Translations under genes and position numbers: made by a program
DNA from: Evernia prunastri
Lineage: Eukaryota > Ascomycota > Lecanoromycetes > Lecanorales > Parmeliaceae
DNA length: 64,000 nt
Direction: 5' to 3'
Assembly (NCBI GenBank): GCA_003184365.1
Contig: NKYR01000165.1
Coordinates: forward strand, 1-64,000
Notes under the pieces: generated by a model
Databases searched by the model: none
The model's input: only the letters and a program-made list of their open reading frames with translations
What the model was told of the DNA's origin: nothing
Shown here: in pieces, positions 12,101-25,096 of the stretch
Layout: each line of letters begins with the position of its first letter
How positions within the stretch are numbered: position 1 is the stretch's first letter

Positions 12101-13314
12101 TTGGACCGCACGTTGTTATGGTGGACTATGTCTACTTGCCAAGTTCGTCTACAGCTGTGCTAAACGAGATACTATGTATGATCTATAAGAATGGAGTCCT
12201 CCACAGTAGCACTTGGGTTACGCCTGACCTCAACCACGCTGGACTCCGGAGATGGGTAGATGACGCCTTTTTTGGGGAGGACGAGCCGCTCTCGACGGAA
12301 GATGCGGGCGTGATTCTATCGAGACTTTCGCCCCTCCTTACCGCTGTGGTTGAAGCGACCGAGTCTGGCGATACGATCCTGCTTTGTCCGACAGGCATCC
12401 TCTTCAACATCCCCTTACACGCAATTCCCGTCGGGGACAAGCCACTCATTGAGCGGAACCCGGTCATTTACACACAAAGCCTGACCATTCTATATATCTG
12501 TGCCCTTTCTTCGTCATCCATGACCGCAGACACTCCTGCCGATCCAATCGCAGTCCAAGCGCTCTCCGACGCGGAATCTGCCCTACCATCAGCACCAAGC
12601 ATGGCTTTCGCTCACAAGTTCGGCGCTCGACTCCTCTCGGGCCCGGACTTGACAAAGTCTTCGTTCCTGAAAGCCATCACTCAGTCCTCCTTGATACATT
12701 TCTACGGCCACGTATGCTTCGACGAGTCCAGGCCCCTGGAACATTACATGGCCATCCGAGGCATCGAAACCGAGCGCGTCACTGCCCGCGAGCTCTTTGA
12801 CGTCCGCTTGCGAAGCGGCGCACACGTCAACATGATCGGTTGCAAGAGCGGTATGTCGGAGATACAGCCGAACGATGACCAATTGGGGCTTTCGACAGCG
12901 CTCCTGTATGCGGGTGCGGGCTCCATACTGACGGCGCTGTGGGAGATCAGGATGGAAGACGCGCATGAGTTCCAGGAAGCCTTTTATGAGGAGATTTCGG
13001 TACAACTGAGCGATGAAGGTCGCCAACAGGAATCCGAAAATGGCGTCGATGCGACAGAGTTCTTGGATCTTGCAAAAGCGTTGCAGAAGGCGATGGTGAA
13101 AATAAGTATGAACGAAGATGGAACAAGAAAAGCACCCTATCATTGGGCGGCTTTCATGCTTCAAGGGGATTGGAAAGCACTTCCCATTCAATCCTTTCGT
13201 CAGCAGCAGATGTCAAAATTTGGGTTCTCAGCTATGACCTTTGCGCATGTCGGCTATATCACCAAATTTCTATGGGGTCAAAGACATCCCCCAGGAGATT
13301 CTGAGGTAGAATAA
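9187..13314 (+). CDS. TPR-like/CHAT-domain caspase-like protein
   Basis: A large CHAT protein (caspase-HetF associated with TPRs), a family of clan CD cysteine peptidases related to caspases and separase. Two exons: 9187-9606 and 9829-13314, with a 222-nt intron (donor GTGCGT, acceptor CTCATAG), phase 0 on both sides, giving 1301 aa. Exon 1 carries the N-terminal helical region (YWGSYHFMYGPLTP, then AIFARRLGRYKQAR), and the middle of the protein is helical and repeat-like. The C-terminal CHAT domain has the His motif LIHFYGHV (His near residue 1101, codon 12709-12711) and the Cys motif MIGCKSGMSE (Cys near residue 1145, codon 12841-12843). It then has LSTALLYAGAGSILTALW, the usual strand after the active site. 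The catalytic dyad is therefore present. Roles in programmed cell death or regulated proteolysis are known for relatives, but not shown here. Confidence 0.85.
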
Positions 13315-13570
13315 TTCAAGCAATCTACACATCATTCTTGCTACATACCTGAAATCTTGACAGCAGAAACGTTTGAGCTATGACTAAAGTATCTATTACT
13401 TATCATTGTCCTATAAGAACGTGAAGTCTAGGTATAAATCTATGTTGCTCTCGCTTCTGATTGGAAATATTTGTTCGTTATTTATTATGGATAATGTCCA
13501 TGAATTGCATATTGTGCATTGGATAGGGAGCCTCGACCGCTACCCGAAGACCCGACAATACGCATCCTCC

Positions 13571-14030
13571 TCAAAGTAAGCCACTACACTCGAAAAACGA
13601 ACTTCTCGAAGCGAACTCTTGGCCAATAATTGCGATACCGCCAATGCCTCCTACATAGTCATTCAAGTGGATACAGCCATGACCTCCTGGAGGCTGGTCA
13701 TACAGACTATCATGTGTGGTAAGGGCCTGGGCCGGCGAACGGCACATACTATCCGACCACGACTGCACAGCCGAGAATCCGTGCATACCATACCGAAGTT
13801 GATCCCAATATTGAACGTGGCAGGAAAGGAACCGGTACACGAATCATTTGAAGCTGCGCTTGAGCTCGGGTCGGGGTGCCAACCAGGTTGCCGTGCCAGT
13901 CGTCGCCGGTCAACGCGCTAACCCAGCGGTGATTGCCGCGGTATTCTAGGCTGGACATTGTTTTGTTGGAAGCTGGGGTAGCAAAAGCCCATGCTAGCAT
14001 GCTGAGGAGGAAGGGGAGTTGGTAGTACAT
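13571..14030 (-). pseudogene. Small secreted protein gene with an apparent one-base frameshift
   Basis: The ATG at 14030 begins a clear signal peptide (MYYQLPFLLSMLAWAFA, then TPASN) and a mature part including GNHRWVSALTGDDWHGN. Near 13840 the sensible reading frame shifts by one base and continues as HVQYWDQLRYGMHGF, SMCRSPAQ, PPGGHGCIHLNDYVGG and IAIIGQEFASR before the stop at 13571. No intron of the right length with GT..AG ends was found to explain the shift, so the gene is either disrupted or misassembled. The full product would be about 150 aa, a size usual for secreted effector-like proteins. No known fold was recognised. Confidence 0.5.
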
Positions 14031-14922
14031 TATGGGAAGCGATATTCGGCTAAGATGTGACTGCGGTGGTGGAGGTTCAAGAGGTTGTCCGTATGCTTCA
14101 CGAACGTCGTGGCGGACAAGTGCGCGGTGCTATGGACAAGGTGGTAGTCACAAAAGAGAAGGATGAGCTCGTGATGCCGGAACCCAACATCGACACCGCT
14201 GCCTCACGGAGCGAACCGGACTGCTCAGTATTTGACAGATCTTACGAAGGTCTCAAGGGTCTTTGCGATCGTACCCCGGATGAGGAAGGCTCAGTCGTCG
14301 CCACATCATCGCGAAAACATGAGACATGAAACAATTTGCAAATAGCATGATTGGCCCATCACATACCGAGGTAAACCGTCGAATAGAGGCCGTCATAAGT
14401 GTATTCTCGTACCGCAGCACTAGGGAAACTCCAATATCTATAGCGACATGACCTGGAGTGGTGCTAGCTAGCTAAATGACTAAAGACGGGCGCGGGAGGG
14501 TGGGAGAATATTCGAATGCTCTGAAAGAGATGGAATCGAATGAAGAGCCCAGCACTGGTGGGAAGCCTGCATATATAGAGCTCCCATCAGGCCCAAATCT
14601 CCTGGTCATCGCGTCCCTGACACGGATCACGTCCCCGTATGCGATATTGCAGGCCTACTATGCGATATAACCATGCATCGCGAAAACACCATATCATGCG
14701 AGTAACTCTATCATCATGACCCTAAGGTAGCCACGGTAGCCTGTGAATCATGACAAACCTACGGCATACTCACACACTCGGACCTTCCCCGCATGGATTT
14801 GCGTCGGCAATGTAAGCCTGATACGACGAGTATCTTCACTTCCATACGAGTAACCATCGCAAGAGAGATGCATCTACCAATATTCGACTTTGCTCCCTCC
14901 ACCAATTGCTTCCTCAGCCCCA
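14031..14922. other. Spacer upstream of the secreted-protein gene and downstream of PKS1
   Basis: No supportable gene. A 90-codon plus-strand frame at 14057-14329 and a 64-codon one at 14476-14670 are hydrophilic, have no motif and were not accepted. Confidence 0.4.
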
Positions 14923-17900
14923 CTAGTTCGGTGTGCGCCACTGCTCGCATAGCTTGGACTTGTGAACCACCGTCTCGGTCAAAGTAAGCAACGTGTTGTC
15001 CGCCAACAGATCCATTAGAATCACCGTGGCTTCCATCTCGCGCCCAATCCAATTTCGCAGTTCAACCGCCACCAGCGAGTCGGTACCGTACGCACCAAGC
15101 GGCCTATCAGGGCTGAGGTCCTCCTCATCAATCACCAGCACCGTCGAGAACTTGGCCGCAAGACATTCGTAGATCACTTTCTTGGCCGCAGCCAGCGACT
15201 CCGCCTCTGCCAACCCTTTCCGGGCAGAAAATGCCACCGTGGCGGACCCGACCTCTCTCTGCCGCGTGCCCTTCTTGACGCGCATATGGGAGAACAGCGG
15301 ATTCTGGCTCCAGAACTTCTGAGCGTCGTGCCCGGTACATTGCAGACCCGTGATAGTGGAATAATTCGAAGTTTTGCCTACGTGGCCGCTGATTGCAGCA
15401 TCGATGACGGCAAGGAGCTCCTTTTCGTCCAACTCGGTCCCCATCACCTTTCTCATCTGGTCCTGGAGTTCTCCGCCTCGCACGGCGAGGAAGCCTACTT
15501 CTGTTACTGCACCGAGATCGATGGTACTAGCCAGTAGGCCCATGGACGCGCGATACGAGGCGAATGCTTCGAGAAACGTGGTTGTCGCGCAGTATGCAGA
15601 TTGCCCGTAGTTGCCAATCAGACCCGTACTGGAGGCGATGGAAATGAAGAAGTCGAGTTTATGGTTCAGTAGCGTGTTGTGAAGGTTCCAGGCACCGTCT
15701 ACTTTCGGCCGTATGACTGTCATATACTCTTCATAGGTATAATTTTCAAACAATGCACTCTGGACGACATGTTAGTGATCAATGGGCGGTAGAGTCCAAG
15801 GGGTACCCACTCGATTATCCAGAGCGCCGTGTATCACTCCCCGAATAGGTGGCAAATGCCTCAAGCCCTCTCCTACAAGATCGTTCACTTGCTGCTTATT
15901 CGTTACATCGCACTTGTGAGGTATAACCATTGTTCCACGACCTCGCAGTTCTTCAATCAACCTTCTCATATTTGTGTCCGCTTTCGCACTGCGAGAGGCT
16001 AGTATGATATACTTGGCTCCTTGGTCAGTCAGCCACCTCGCGAATGAGTATGCCAGGCCACCCGATCCTCCGGTGATGACATAAGTCGCCTCTGGGTGTA
16101 TCGACGACATTGCGGTTTTCCGAGGCATGATCTAGGGGTCCAATCAGTAAGTGTGATCTCGCCACCGATAAGTGATAAGGAATGGTAGTGACATACCATA
16201 ACATGATCGCCGGGCTGAGGGCGAAGCACAATCTTCCCAATGCTGTCACCGCCCAGCAAAATGCGAAATGCAGTTTCCATCTTTGAAAACGGAAAGACTG
16301 ATATCGGGGATACTGGTCTGAACACACCGTTTGCATGGAGATCGATCGATTTGAGCAAAAGATCTTTCATCAGCGCAGGTTTTTCAAAAGAAAGCGCGAG
16401 AAGGTCGACCCCGATATATGTCCGGTTGTGAATGAACGGCTGCATCTCAAGCCTGTTATTAGCTAGAAAATCTGATTTTCCTAGTTCGACAAGGCGCCCG
16501 AAGTGCGCGAGGCATCTCCATGTTGCACGGAGCGCGTCACCTGACAGAGAGTTCAACGCCACGTCGACGCCTCTTTTGCGCGTCATTTTCATGATGCCAT
16601 CTTCGAAAGAGACGTTTCTGGAGAAGAAGATGTGGTCCTCGCGAAGCCCGTACCTGCTCATTATGAATTCCTTCTTTCGTGCATTGCCGACCGTGGCGAA
16701 AATCTCCGCGCCGATTGATTGAGATAACATGATCGCAGCCTGACCTACACCTCCAGCAGCGGCGTGGATCAAGACCGTTTCGCCTTTGCAAAGGCCAGCT
16801 ACGTTCACTAGAGAATAATACACCGTGGTGCAAATCACAGGCAAGCATGCTGCGTCATCGAAGTTGGTGGTGTCGGGGATCTTGGCTGCACACGAAGCTG
16901 CACAGCGGACCACGGTCGCGAAAGTTGCGGTCGCGAGCGCGCAGACTCGATCGCCTACTGCGAGATCGGAGACATTGTTACCGACGGCGGTGATTACTCC
17001 GGCGCAGTCATTCCCAAAGTCTTCACCATGTACTTTCTCTAGTGCTACCATGACATCTCGAAAGTTGAGTGCGGACGCTTTCACCTCGATTTGAACATCA
17101 CCTGGCTTCAAAGGACCCCTAGCGCTTTCATCCTCGGCAAAGTAAAATGTATCCAGGAGCCCCGGAGTCTGGATCTTCAAAGCCACAGCTCGGTTGCCTT
17201 CGAGATATGTTTGAGATTCTGGGACTGGGTTTTTTGTCACCTTCTGAACGCATTGGTCCATGTCTGTATCTTGGACAACGCGGGGGATGTATAGGCAACC
17301 GTCTCTCTCCATATATTCAGCCTCCGGAGACTTGTCCTCAGAGTGAGTTACCGTGGTGAAAGCTGCCTGGTAAAGATTCGCAATGACCTCTGAAGTCCGT
17401 GACGCCGGAAGTTTGTGCTTTTCGTCCAAATCGAGCGTGACCAGTCTGATAGCGGGATTCTCGGATCGAATGCACCTCGCCAGACCGACAGCCATGCCTG
17501 ATTCAGGGGTTGATGACTCCAGCTGACCGCCTCGGTTGACCCAGAGAACGCCAGCTGCAGAGCATAGATTCTGGACAGCTTGGAAATCTGGGGCGGACAG
17601 ATTGGCAAGCATAGGATGTTCCAGCTCGTCCAAAAAGATGCAGTGGCTGTCTTTGACGTCTAGGTGGGAGATTTGCGCGAGACTCAGGATCCATGGAGCA
17701 CGCCCCAGAGCGGCACTCAATTTCTCTTTAAGAACATCGAGAGATACTTGGCTGGATTCATGGCTTTGTATGATAATTAAGTCCTTTGGAACTTTGCCAG
17801 GCTCGGTGACTGATGCCGTTGACAGCGCCGTTGACAGCATAACGCTGTGGGAGTGCACCACTTCCTCGGGATAATCCTGCAGACTACAGTCGAGCCCAGA

Positions 17901-20900
17901 GAAACCTGTCTCTCGGAGAAGAGAATCCCACTGTTTCTCGATGAGAAGAGGACCATCGGTGCGATATTCTTCCTCGCCTACTGCTTGTCAGCACGCTTTG
18001 ATGACCCACCAGAGCTTGAGATGGCGTTGAATTCTGTGGAAGACTCACCTGCCCACCACCCAGGGATTGTGCCGAATGGAAAAAACTGGGCCCTTGTCGT
18101 CGTAACCTCAACGAGTAAGAGCTTACCACCAGGCTTGAGTAGTTTGCGCACGTTACTCAACGTCCGCGTCATTCGCGTTGTTGCATGCAACACATTTGCA
18201 GCAATGACCAAGTCAAACGCTTCTGATTCGAAATCTTGACTGATCGGGTCCTCTTCAATGTTAAGCCTACGGTAGGTCACCAAAGGACTCCACGCCTGTA
18301 GCTTCTCTTGTGCATTCTCGAAGAATCCACTGGATAGATCAGTGAAGACATAGTCCTGGAAACGTGGTACTTGGCCTGCCACTCCGCCCAGTTTTTCGAG
18401 TACCGAGACAGTGACTCCTCCTGTCCCTGCTCCGATTTCAAGCACCCTGAGATTCGGATTCTGGTGAGCAAGGCTGCTGACAAGCAGAGCGGCCTGCTCG
18501 TTGTTGCGGATAAGCGGGGCCGAGTGCCTGTAAAATTTCTCCAGTAGGCCATCCTCGAGCATGAGAGATAAGGTATCTAATCCGTTCAGCAGAATTTCCG
18601 AAATCTGTTCGCCTATCTTGCACGTGAACTCGCCGGAGACGCCACGCGAACGCACCATCTCCAAGAATTTTCTACGCTCAGAGTCGCTCGAAATATCCCA
18701 TTGAGCTTCCAAGACTGGGTTCTCCCCTCTTTTCGCTGACTTGAGCTGCTTTTCCATCAAGCGGTAGAATCTCTTGTGATGATTCTGGAGCGAGTCGTAG
18801 TGCGCATCAGTAACGTTTTCGAGTGCGGTTTCAAAAAAGAAAAGTGCGGCCCGTTCCAGGTCTTTCATGGTAATCATCTCTTCATGAGGAGCTGTATCCA
18901 GTCGAAAGCGATCTTGGAATTCCTTTGGCCCTAGTAAATCGAGACACGGCTCCCAATGCATCTTTGAGTAGATGGATGCTTCTTTTTTCTCTTTGCTTGA
19001 TTGACCATCAGACAGCGATACCATGACCAAGCCATCGAAGGTAATAGCAGGTAGGTTTTCGGGTTCATCAGGGTCAATCACCAGGATGGACTCGACGAGA
19101 CGTTCTGAAGAGTGCAGTGATACTGCATTCGTACCATATACTTTGACATGATCGCAACTTTGTGCCCTCGGGTCAAGTCGAACGCAAAAATTCTTGACGA
19201 ATGTCGGAAGGTAGAGTCCTTTGATCTCAGTCTGGCCTGCGCCCAGCAACGGCCAGACCACCTGGAGACAATTATCAAGGAAAGCAGGATGCACAATGAA
19301 GGGAGTTTCTGATTGACGTGGCATGGTCGACGCGGTATCTGGAACCTGAAAAGACCCCATCGCATGTTTACCACCAGTGCGGCAGTCCGCAAGCATGGTC
19401 ATGCACGGACCATAGTCAATCCCCATGTTGCTAGCAGCTTCGTATATCTTCTCGCTGTCAACTTTTGACACGCAAGCAGACTCGACCTCGCGAATTTGTT
19501 CCTGCCGTGCTGCCCGAACAAGACTGGACGAACGGGCTCCTTCAACATCGTTCCATTTTCTATCGTTGAGCGCCGCAATTTGGCCTCGACAATGCTCTAG
19601 CCAGCCTACGTCCTTAGTCCAAGAGATAATTTTGAATTCATCCCAAGACTCTAACGATGTTCCAGAATTCTCGCTAAGAGGTCTCAGGGCAAGCATCATT
19701 TCGACATCCACACCCTCGAGAATGATGAGAGGTTGGCTGTTGGATATTTCTCGAAGCTCGATCTTGGAGTAAGTAGTGTTCCGAGATTCTGCGTGCTGCC
19801 TCTTGGCTTCCACCGCCATCGACAAATAGCCTGTGAAAGGAAAAACGGCATTTGATCGGACTCGATGATGTCGTAACTAAAGAACCTGGTCAGTGTTTAC
19901 CTATCAAGAAAACATTATAGATATGGAAGTAAAAGGTTGTCAGTAAACGCACCCAAGGGATATCATCAAGGCGAATGATGTTTCGCCACGTGGGCTCAAG
20001 GTCGTTCGAGTCCACCGCGAGTGTTCCTAAGATATCGTTCCGTGGACGCGATCTCAGGCGATGATCTTGGCTGATCCGCGATTCATGCCAAAACTCAGTT
20101 TCGTGGTTCCAGGGATAAGGTGGGAGGTCCGAGAGCACTTTTAGTTTTGGCGCTTCGTTTGGGAAGTTTACTGCCGACATGTCAAGGTGGCATCCCTTCA
20201 TGAATAACTCAGAGGCCAGCGTCAGCGTGCTCATGACAGCATTTTTCTTTCTGACAAGAGCACAGCTATATCCTATCTTCTGTTTTGTCTTCGGAGCGGC
20301 GCCGAGAATATCTCTGATAGGCCCTCTCAGGGCTGAGTGAGGTCCGATCTCAATCAGATGTGTGATTGAATCTTGTGGTGTCAATCCTTCCTGGTCCAGA
20401 GAACAGCAACTGAGAAGCGATCTTGCGAATTCTACGGGCGACTTTAGGTTGCTCACCCAGTAGGAGCTCCCTAGGGCTAGGGTGCTTGTTTTCCTTCCCA
20501 TCAAAGAGGAAAAGAACTGTACACTCTTCGAAGAGGCCGGCTTGACGTTTCCGATTGCTTTTCGGTATTCTTCAGCTACAAGATCCATATGAGGCGAGTG
20601 ATAAGCAATATCCACGGGGAGTTTACGAGTGAAGATGTTTTTCTTCTCAGCAGCGGCTTGCAGCTCGTCTACAGCGATGGCGTCACCTGATACAGTGACG
20701 CTGGAAGGGCTGTTGATGCAAGCAACCACAGCTTGACCATTTTTGAGCTCCTCTATCATGGAAGTTGCGTGTTCCTGACTAGTACCGATAGCCAGCATTG
20801 CTCCTTTCATTTTTGGGTAGTTTTCCTTCAATTTCCCAGCGACTATACCTCTGTAGTATGCGATGGACAAACATGACTCGAAAGTCAGCGCGCCAGCAGC

Positions 20901-23327
20901 AAACGCAGCGGCAATTTCGCCGCTGGAATGCCCGGTCACAGAGTGAGGCCGGACGCCCCACGAATGGAGCAGTTGTACCAGTGCTAGTTGAATAGCGGTG
21001 CAAGCCGGCTGGCTAATGTGCGCCTGCTCGAGTAAAGATACGTCTGTATCCTTGTACAATATGTCTAGTTCAGGGGATTAGCCATATCCCGTTGTATTTT
21101 AGGAACTGCACGAACCGATGAGCGACCATGAAGCTCCGAGAGTGACCAAATGTCTGTCTGCAGCTGTGATGGCCGATGAGAATATCCCGTGTACTTGGAA
21201 CAGCTCGCGTCCCATGCCCTGCCAATTTGCGCCTTGACCGGTGAAGACAAACCCCAGGTTTGGCGCTTTTGTCGTTCGGGTTGGCACGTGGTCACGAGAT
21301 ACCAGCTCTCCTATCAGGTCTTCTGCTGTCAGCGAGGGCAGCGCGATTTTCCATGGTAGCAAAGATCGCCGTTGACCAAGAGTGAAAGCCAGATTGGGCA
21401 TCAGATCCGTTGTTGATCCTAATCCTCGCTTTTTGAGATACGTGCTTAGAGCATGCATTTGGGACTTGACTGCAGTCTCGTTATTAGCGCTCAGGACGAA
21501 AAGATAGGCAGCAGCGTCAGGATCATCTGAAGAGCTGGGTACCCAGTCCTCGTTCTGGCAATGGTTGCCGTTGGGCAGAGCAAGGTTCTTAGATCGATCG
21601 CTGAAACCTGCAGCCTCTTCTAGTATGGCATGAGCATTGGTCCCACCGAAACCTAAATTGTTGACAGAAACTCTTCTCACGCCCGTGCTTGCCCATGGCA
21701 AAGCCGATGTAGGTACCTTGATCCAGTCAGACAGCAGTTCAAAGTATATGCTCCCTTGACCTGATCATAAAGTTCTAGTGATAGAATCGCAATAGGGTGG
21801 TGATAGCAAGTACGGTATCCAGGCAACTGAATCAGTACGTACTTTCAAGGTCTGTCCCAATGAACTGATCTTGGGATTCGGTGTCTCAAAATTGGCGTTT
21901 GGTAAGATAACCTGATTCTCCAGCATCATTGCCGCTTTAATGATCGAGACTATACCGCTTACGCCCTCGAGATGGCCGAAATTTGACTTGACAGATCCAA
22001 TGAAGACGGGATCTTCCGGACTTGCCTTTTTGCTGATCGTAGCTGCGAAAGCGGCCGCTTCGAGAGGGTCCCCGACTGTCGTCCCCGTCCCGTGAGCTTC
22101 AACAAATCTAGTGTTAGTTGGGTCGAGGCCAGCAGAATCATAGACAGAACGGATTAATGCCGCTTGGGCATCAGTACTTGGCAACGCGATGCCCAGACCC
22201 CTGCCGTTTTGATTCATACCGGTGTTCCGGATGATTGCCCGTATATTGTCACCAGAATTGATCGCGTCTTGCAAAGGTTTCAAAACCACACACGAAGTTC
22301 CTTCACCTGGTCCAAATCCCCCAGAAACCCGTTCATCGAAAGGATAACATTTTCCTTCTGCGGAGTAGAACCTGAGCTAATTAGCACATTTGCTAGAAGA
22401 CTTTGACTTTCAAGTATTGTTCTGTAGCGATGTATGTGACCCATGAGCCCACGTGAGAGGTTGGGAAATAGTACAGATAAGTCTCAGCGCACCAAAATCG
22501 TGCTCGAGTGCTGTGATTGCAAGTAAAAAGACAAAGGTCCTCTTACATTGAAGAGGAGACAGATGCAAGCACCTCTGGCATGAGATTCAGATGACAGCCA
22601 CCAACGATGGCTTTGCTGATTTCTCCAGCTCGGAGGCTTTGGCATGGTAGATGCAAAGCAGCTAGACCAGATGAGCAGGCCGTATCGATGGTTGCGCTCG
22701 GTCCTCGAAGGTCGAAAAAGTAAGAAATTCTGTTCGCAAGCAGCGAGTCCGCGCACCCCATATACTGCAATCTTGGCGCCGTCTCGAAATCTTTCAAACA
22801 GTGAAGCTCATAATGAGACAGTGGCCCTCCAACGTAAACACCTACATCGCTTCCGACAATAGAATTCATGGGAATGCCGCTATTTTCGAGAGCTTCATAA
22901 GTACATTCAAGAAGCATTCGATGACGAGGGTCGACAGATTTCGCCTCCTCCGCTGTGATATTAAAGAACGGAGCATCGAAAGAGGACACACTCTCCTTTA
23001 GCAAGTGAGCGCCCTTCAGATGAAACTATACGCAATGCTCAGCCAATTTTCGTACGGACATCGTCGTGCTCGCCTTACGCAGCCGGCTTTCTCGGGATTC
23101 GGGTGGTGAAATGCTGCCGTGTTGAACCTCGCCTTTGAGAATTCGGTCCACGAATTGCAGGTGTTGTGGCAGAATTCCCAAAAGCTTTCGAGGTCCGAGA
23201 CATCCCCAGGGAGGCGGCATGCCATCCCCACAATAGCAATTGGCATCGGTAGCTCTATTTTTCCTGACTGGTGAACTCCGTTGTGACTGGAGAATCCTCG
23301 CACGTCAACTGCAGGCGTTGCTGACAT
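14923..23327 (-). CDS. Highly reducing polyketide synthase 1 (KS-AT-DH-MT-ER-KR-ACP)
   Basis: Iterative type I HR-PKS that would build a reduced, C-methylated polyketide from malonyl-CoA and SAM. Nine exons: 23327-23079, 23025-22547, 22371-21843, 21716-21116, 21064-19953, 19876-18049, 17980-16197, 16131-15811 and 15759-14923. They sum to 7740 nt with all phases closing, giving 2579 aa. KS has DTACSSG (Cys200), VEAHGTGT and NFGHLEG. AT has TGQGANW and GHSSGE (Ser666). DH has RHHRVRSNAVFP (His994) and LDNCLQ (Asp1191). MT has [10 protein letters not shown] at 1468-1477 and NVLHAT. ER has HAAAGGVGQAA near 2005-2015. KR has VITGGSGGLA near 2214 and Tyr2357. The ACP attachment Ser is 2529 in GTDSL. 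In KR the usual YxxxN Asn is Thr2361 and GGLG reads GGLA. The exon 3/4 join (acceptor ATCAAG) is the least certain. It lacks a thioesterase, so release needs another enzyme. Confidence 0.92.
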
Positions 23328-23789
23328 GATGATCCTGGTAAAGCGTGAGTGAAGATAAAATGCGCTGAAGTTCGGGGAGTTGAATGATTTCCAGGTCGTG
23401 AATGATAGGGGATGGATGTGAGAGGACCCACAGGTCAATTTCAATTATCGGCTGCTACTCGGGTGTTTGAATACTAAGATTCTATCGGTGCGAACGCGAG
23501 CAGATATACCGTGTGGCTGTCAACAAAGTCGATCTAGGCCTTATTCTTCATGCCCGACTCCATCCCCGTCAGGATGCCATTGGGGTGACTGCGGGGTTTG
23601 CAGAGACGCTCTGTTGATCTAGACCGGTCGGTTATAATCCCTTGTCCAGAATGGGTGTGCAGCAGGATCAATCGGAATGACTTGACTGCTTAGACAAGTG
23701 TCGAATGCTACGCTGGTTTTACTGACCGCATGGGCCACCGTGGAGCCTTGGACAACTCAACAGTACGAATCGGAAAGTTCATCGTCCTC

Positions 23790-23935
23790 GATGGTTTTTT
23801 GGAGGTGGGGGACGTGGGGTAAGCCAGCTCGATAGGGTTGCGATAGGCAGGTAGTATCGTGGTAGAGCTCAGACAGTTCATTTGGGAAGGTGGTCATCCT
23901 CTTGAGATGGGGGCGTGGGGTAGGTCCCTTCTATA
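23790..23935. promoter_or_regulatory. G-rich direct repeats upstream of PKS1
   Basis: Two similar units, GAGGTGGGGGACGTGGGGTA near 23800-23820 and GAGATGGGGGCGTGGGGTA near 23911-23930, lie about 475 and 585 bp upstream of the PKS1 start codon. On the PKS1 strand they read TACCCCACG followed by CCCCC. Repeated C-rich sites in a fungal promoter often bind zinc-finger regulators. No assignment to a particular factor is possible. Confidence 0.35.
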
Positions 23936-24381
23936 GGTGGTCTCGTGGTACTGTGTTACAACTTATCGGTGTTCTGAGGAGCCACTCGATCGTCTAAACA
24001 CCTCGAACGTTGGAGTATCATTGGAGGGGCTTTTCTTTTGCAATGGGGAATGAGTCTTGATGGGCTAACAGAAGAAGGATCAATGCAGATAAGATGATAT
24101 AATGATATCATATGAAACTTTTAGGGAAGTTGAAACCGAGTTATTCTCTACTTCTCTAATCTTCTTAAACCAGATACTCTCGAAGGTTAATGACGTGATA
24201 CTTAATGTATACGATATAATTGGATAATAGAATAATATAGTGATGTAACAGTATAATGGTACAATAATATGTACGCCTTGAGAAGGTTTGATGGTATGGT
24301 ATGGTATTGAGATCATGTCCTTTGATTTTCGCGAGATGGTCTGATATTCTTACAGGTATCTTGGAATAGTGTAGTATTCTT

Positions 24382-24871
24382 GTGGGAGACACCTTTTGAA
24401 GTGGGACATCCCATACCATATGACGTCGCTTGGGCCATGGGCATTGATATGGGCGTAGATATGAGCATGCGCATAAGCATATACATGGGCATTGGCATTG
24501 GCATGGGCATGGGCATTCATATGAGCAAGCGCATGATGTTAAAATGATGACTAGAAGAATGACTAGAATGTAGCCATTCTAAGGCCATATGCGAATCAAA
24601 TGATATGCTCATTGCAGCCATGCAGCCACGCAGCCATGCAGCCTGGAGAGTTTCCGGCCTCTGCAGCGTCTGTAGCCTTCGCAGCCTTCCGAAGCCACTG
24701 CACTGATGGAGAGATCTCCGTTACGCGCATGCCCATTGAGCAATGCCCATACCCATATCCATGTGCATACTCATATCAATGCCACAGCCAAATACAATAG
24801 TTAGATATGACATTTTCTTATCTTATTCGCCGCATGGTATGGGATATCCCACTTCAAAAGGTATATCCCAC
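24382..24871. repeat. Inverted-repeat element with hexamer-rich centre
   Basis: The arm at 24382-24417 (starting GTGGGAGACACCTTTTGAAG) is the near-perfect reverse complement of 24836-24871 (four differences in 36). The centre contains runs of ATGGGC/ATTGGC hexamers (about 24430-24530) and their rough complement (about 24720-24790), so the whole structure could fold back. No coding capacity. The surrounding AT-rich DNA (24080-24330) has further ATATCAT-type repeats. It may be a small non-autonomous transposon; no target duplication was identified. Confidence 0.5.
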
Positions 24872-25096
24872 AAATGTCCCACACCATATCTATTCAAGAG
24901 GTGTGGGACAGAGGGTCTCGATATCATATCTTGATACGGTATTGGACGGGATAGTATGGGATATGGGTAAATTGAGTCATACCCCAAAAGCTAGAATCCT
25001 TACTGGTTTATACCCCCGAATTCTTTTCATACCTCTAGGGATATGATTGGGCAAGAAGCAATACTGCTGAGATATGTAAAGCACTCGTTGGGAGTT

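Noticed and set aside
12589..13191. 200-codon antisense frame within the CHAT gene
   Set aside because: It lies opposite a conserved coding exon and has no recognised motif, so it is a shadow of the CHAT frame.
14057..14329. 90-codon plus-strand frame next to the small secreted-protein gene
   Set aside because: Hydrophilic, no motif, and overlaps the likely promoter of the minus-strand gene.
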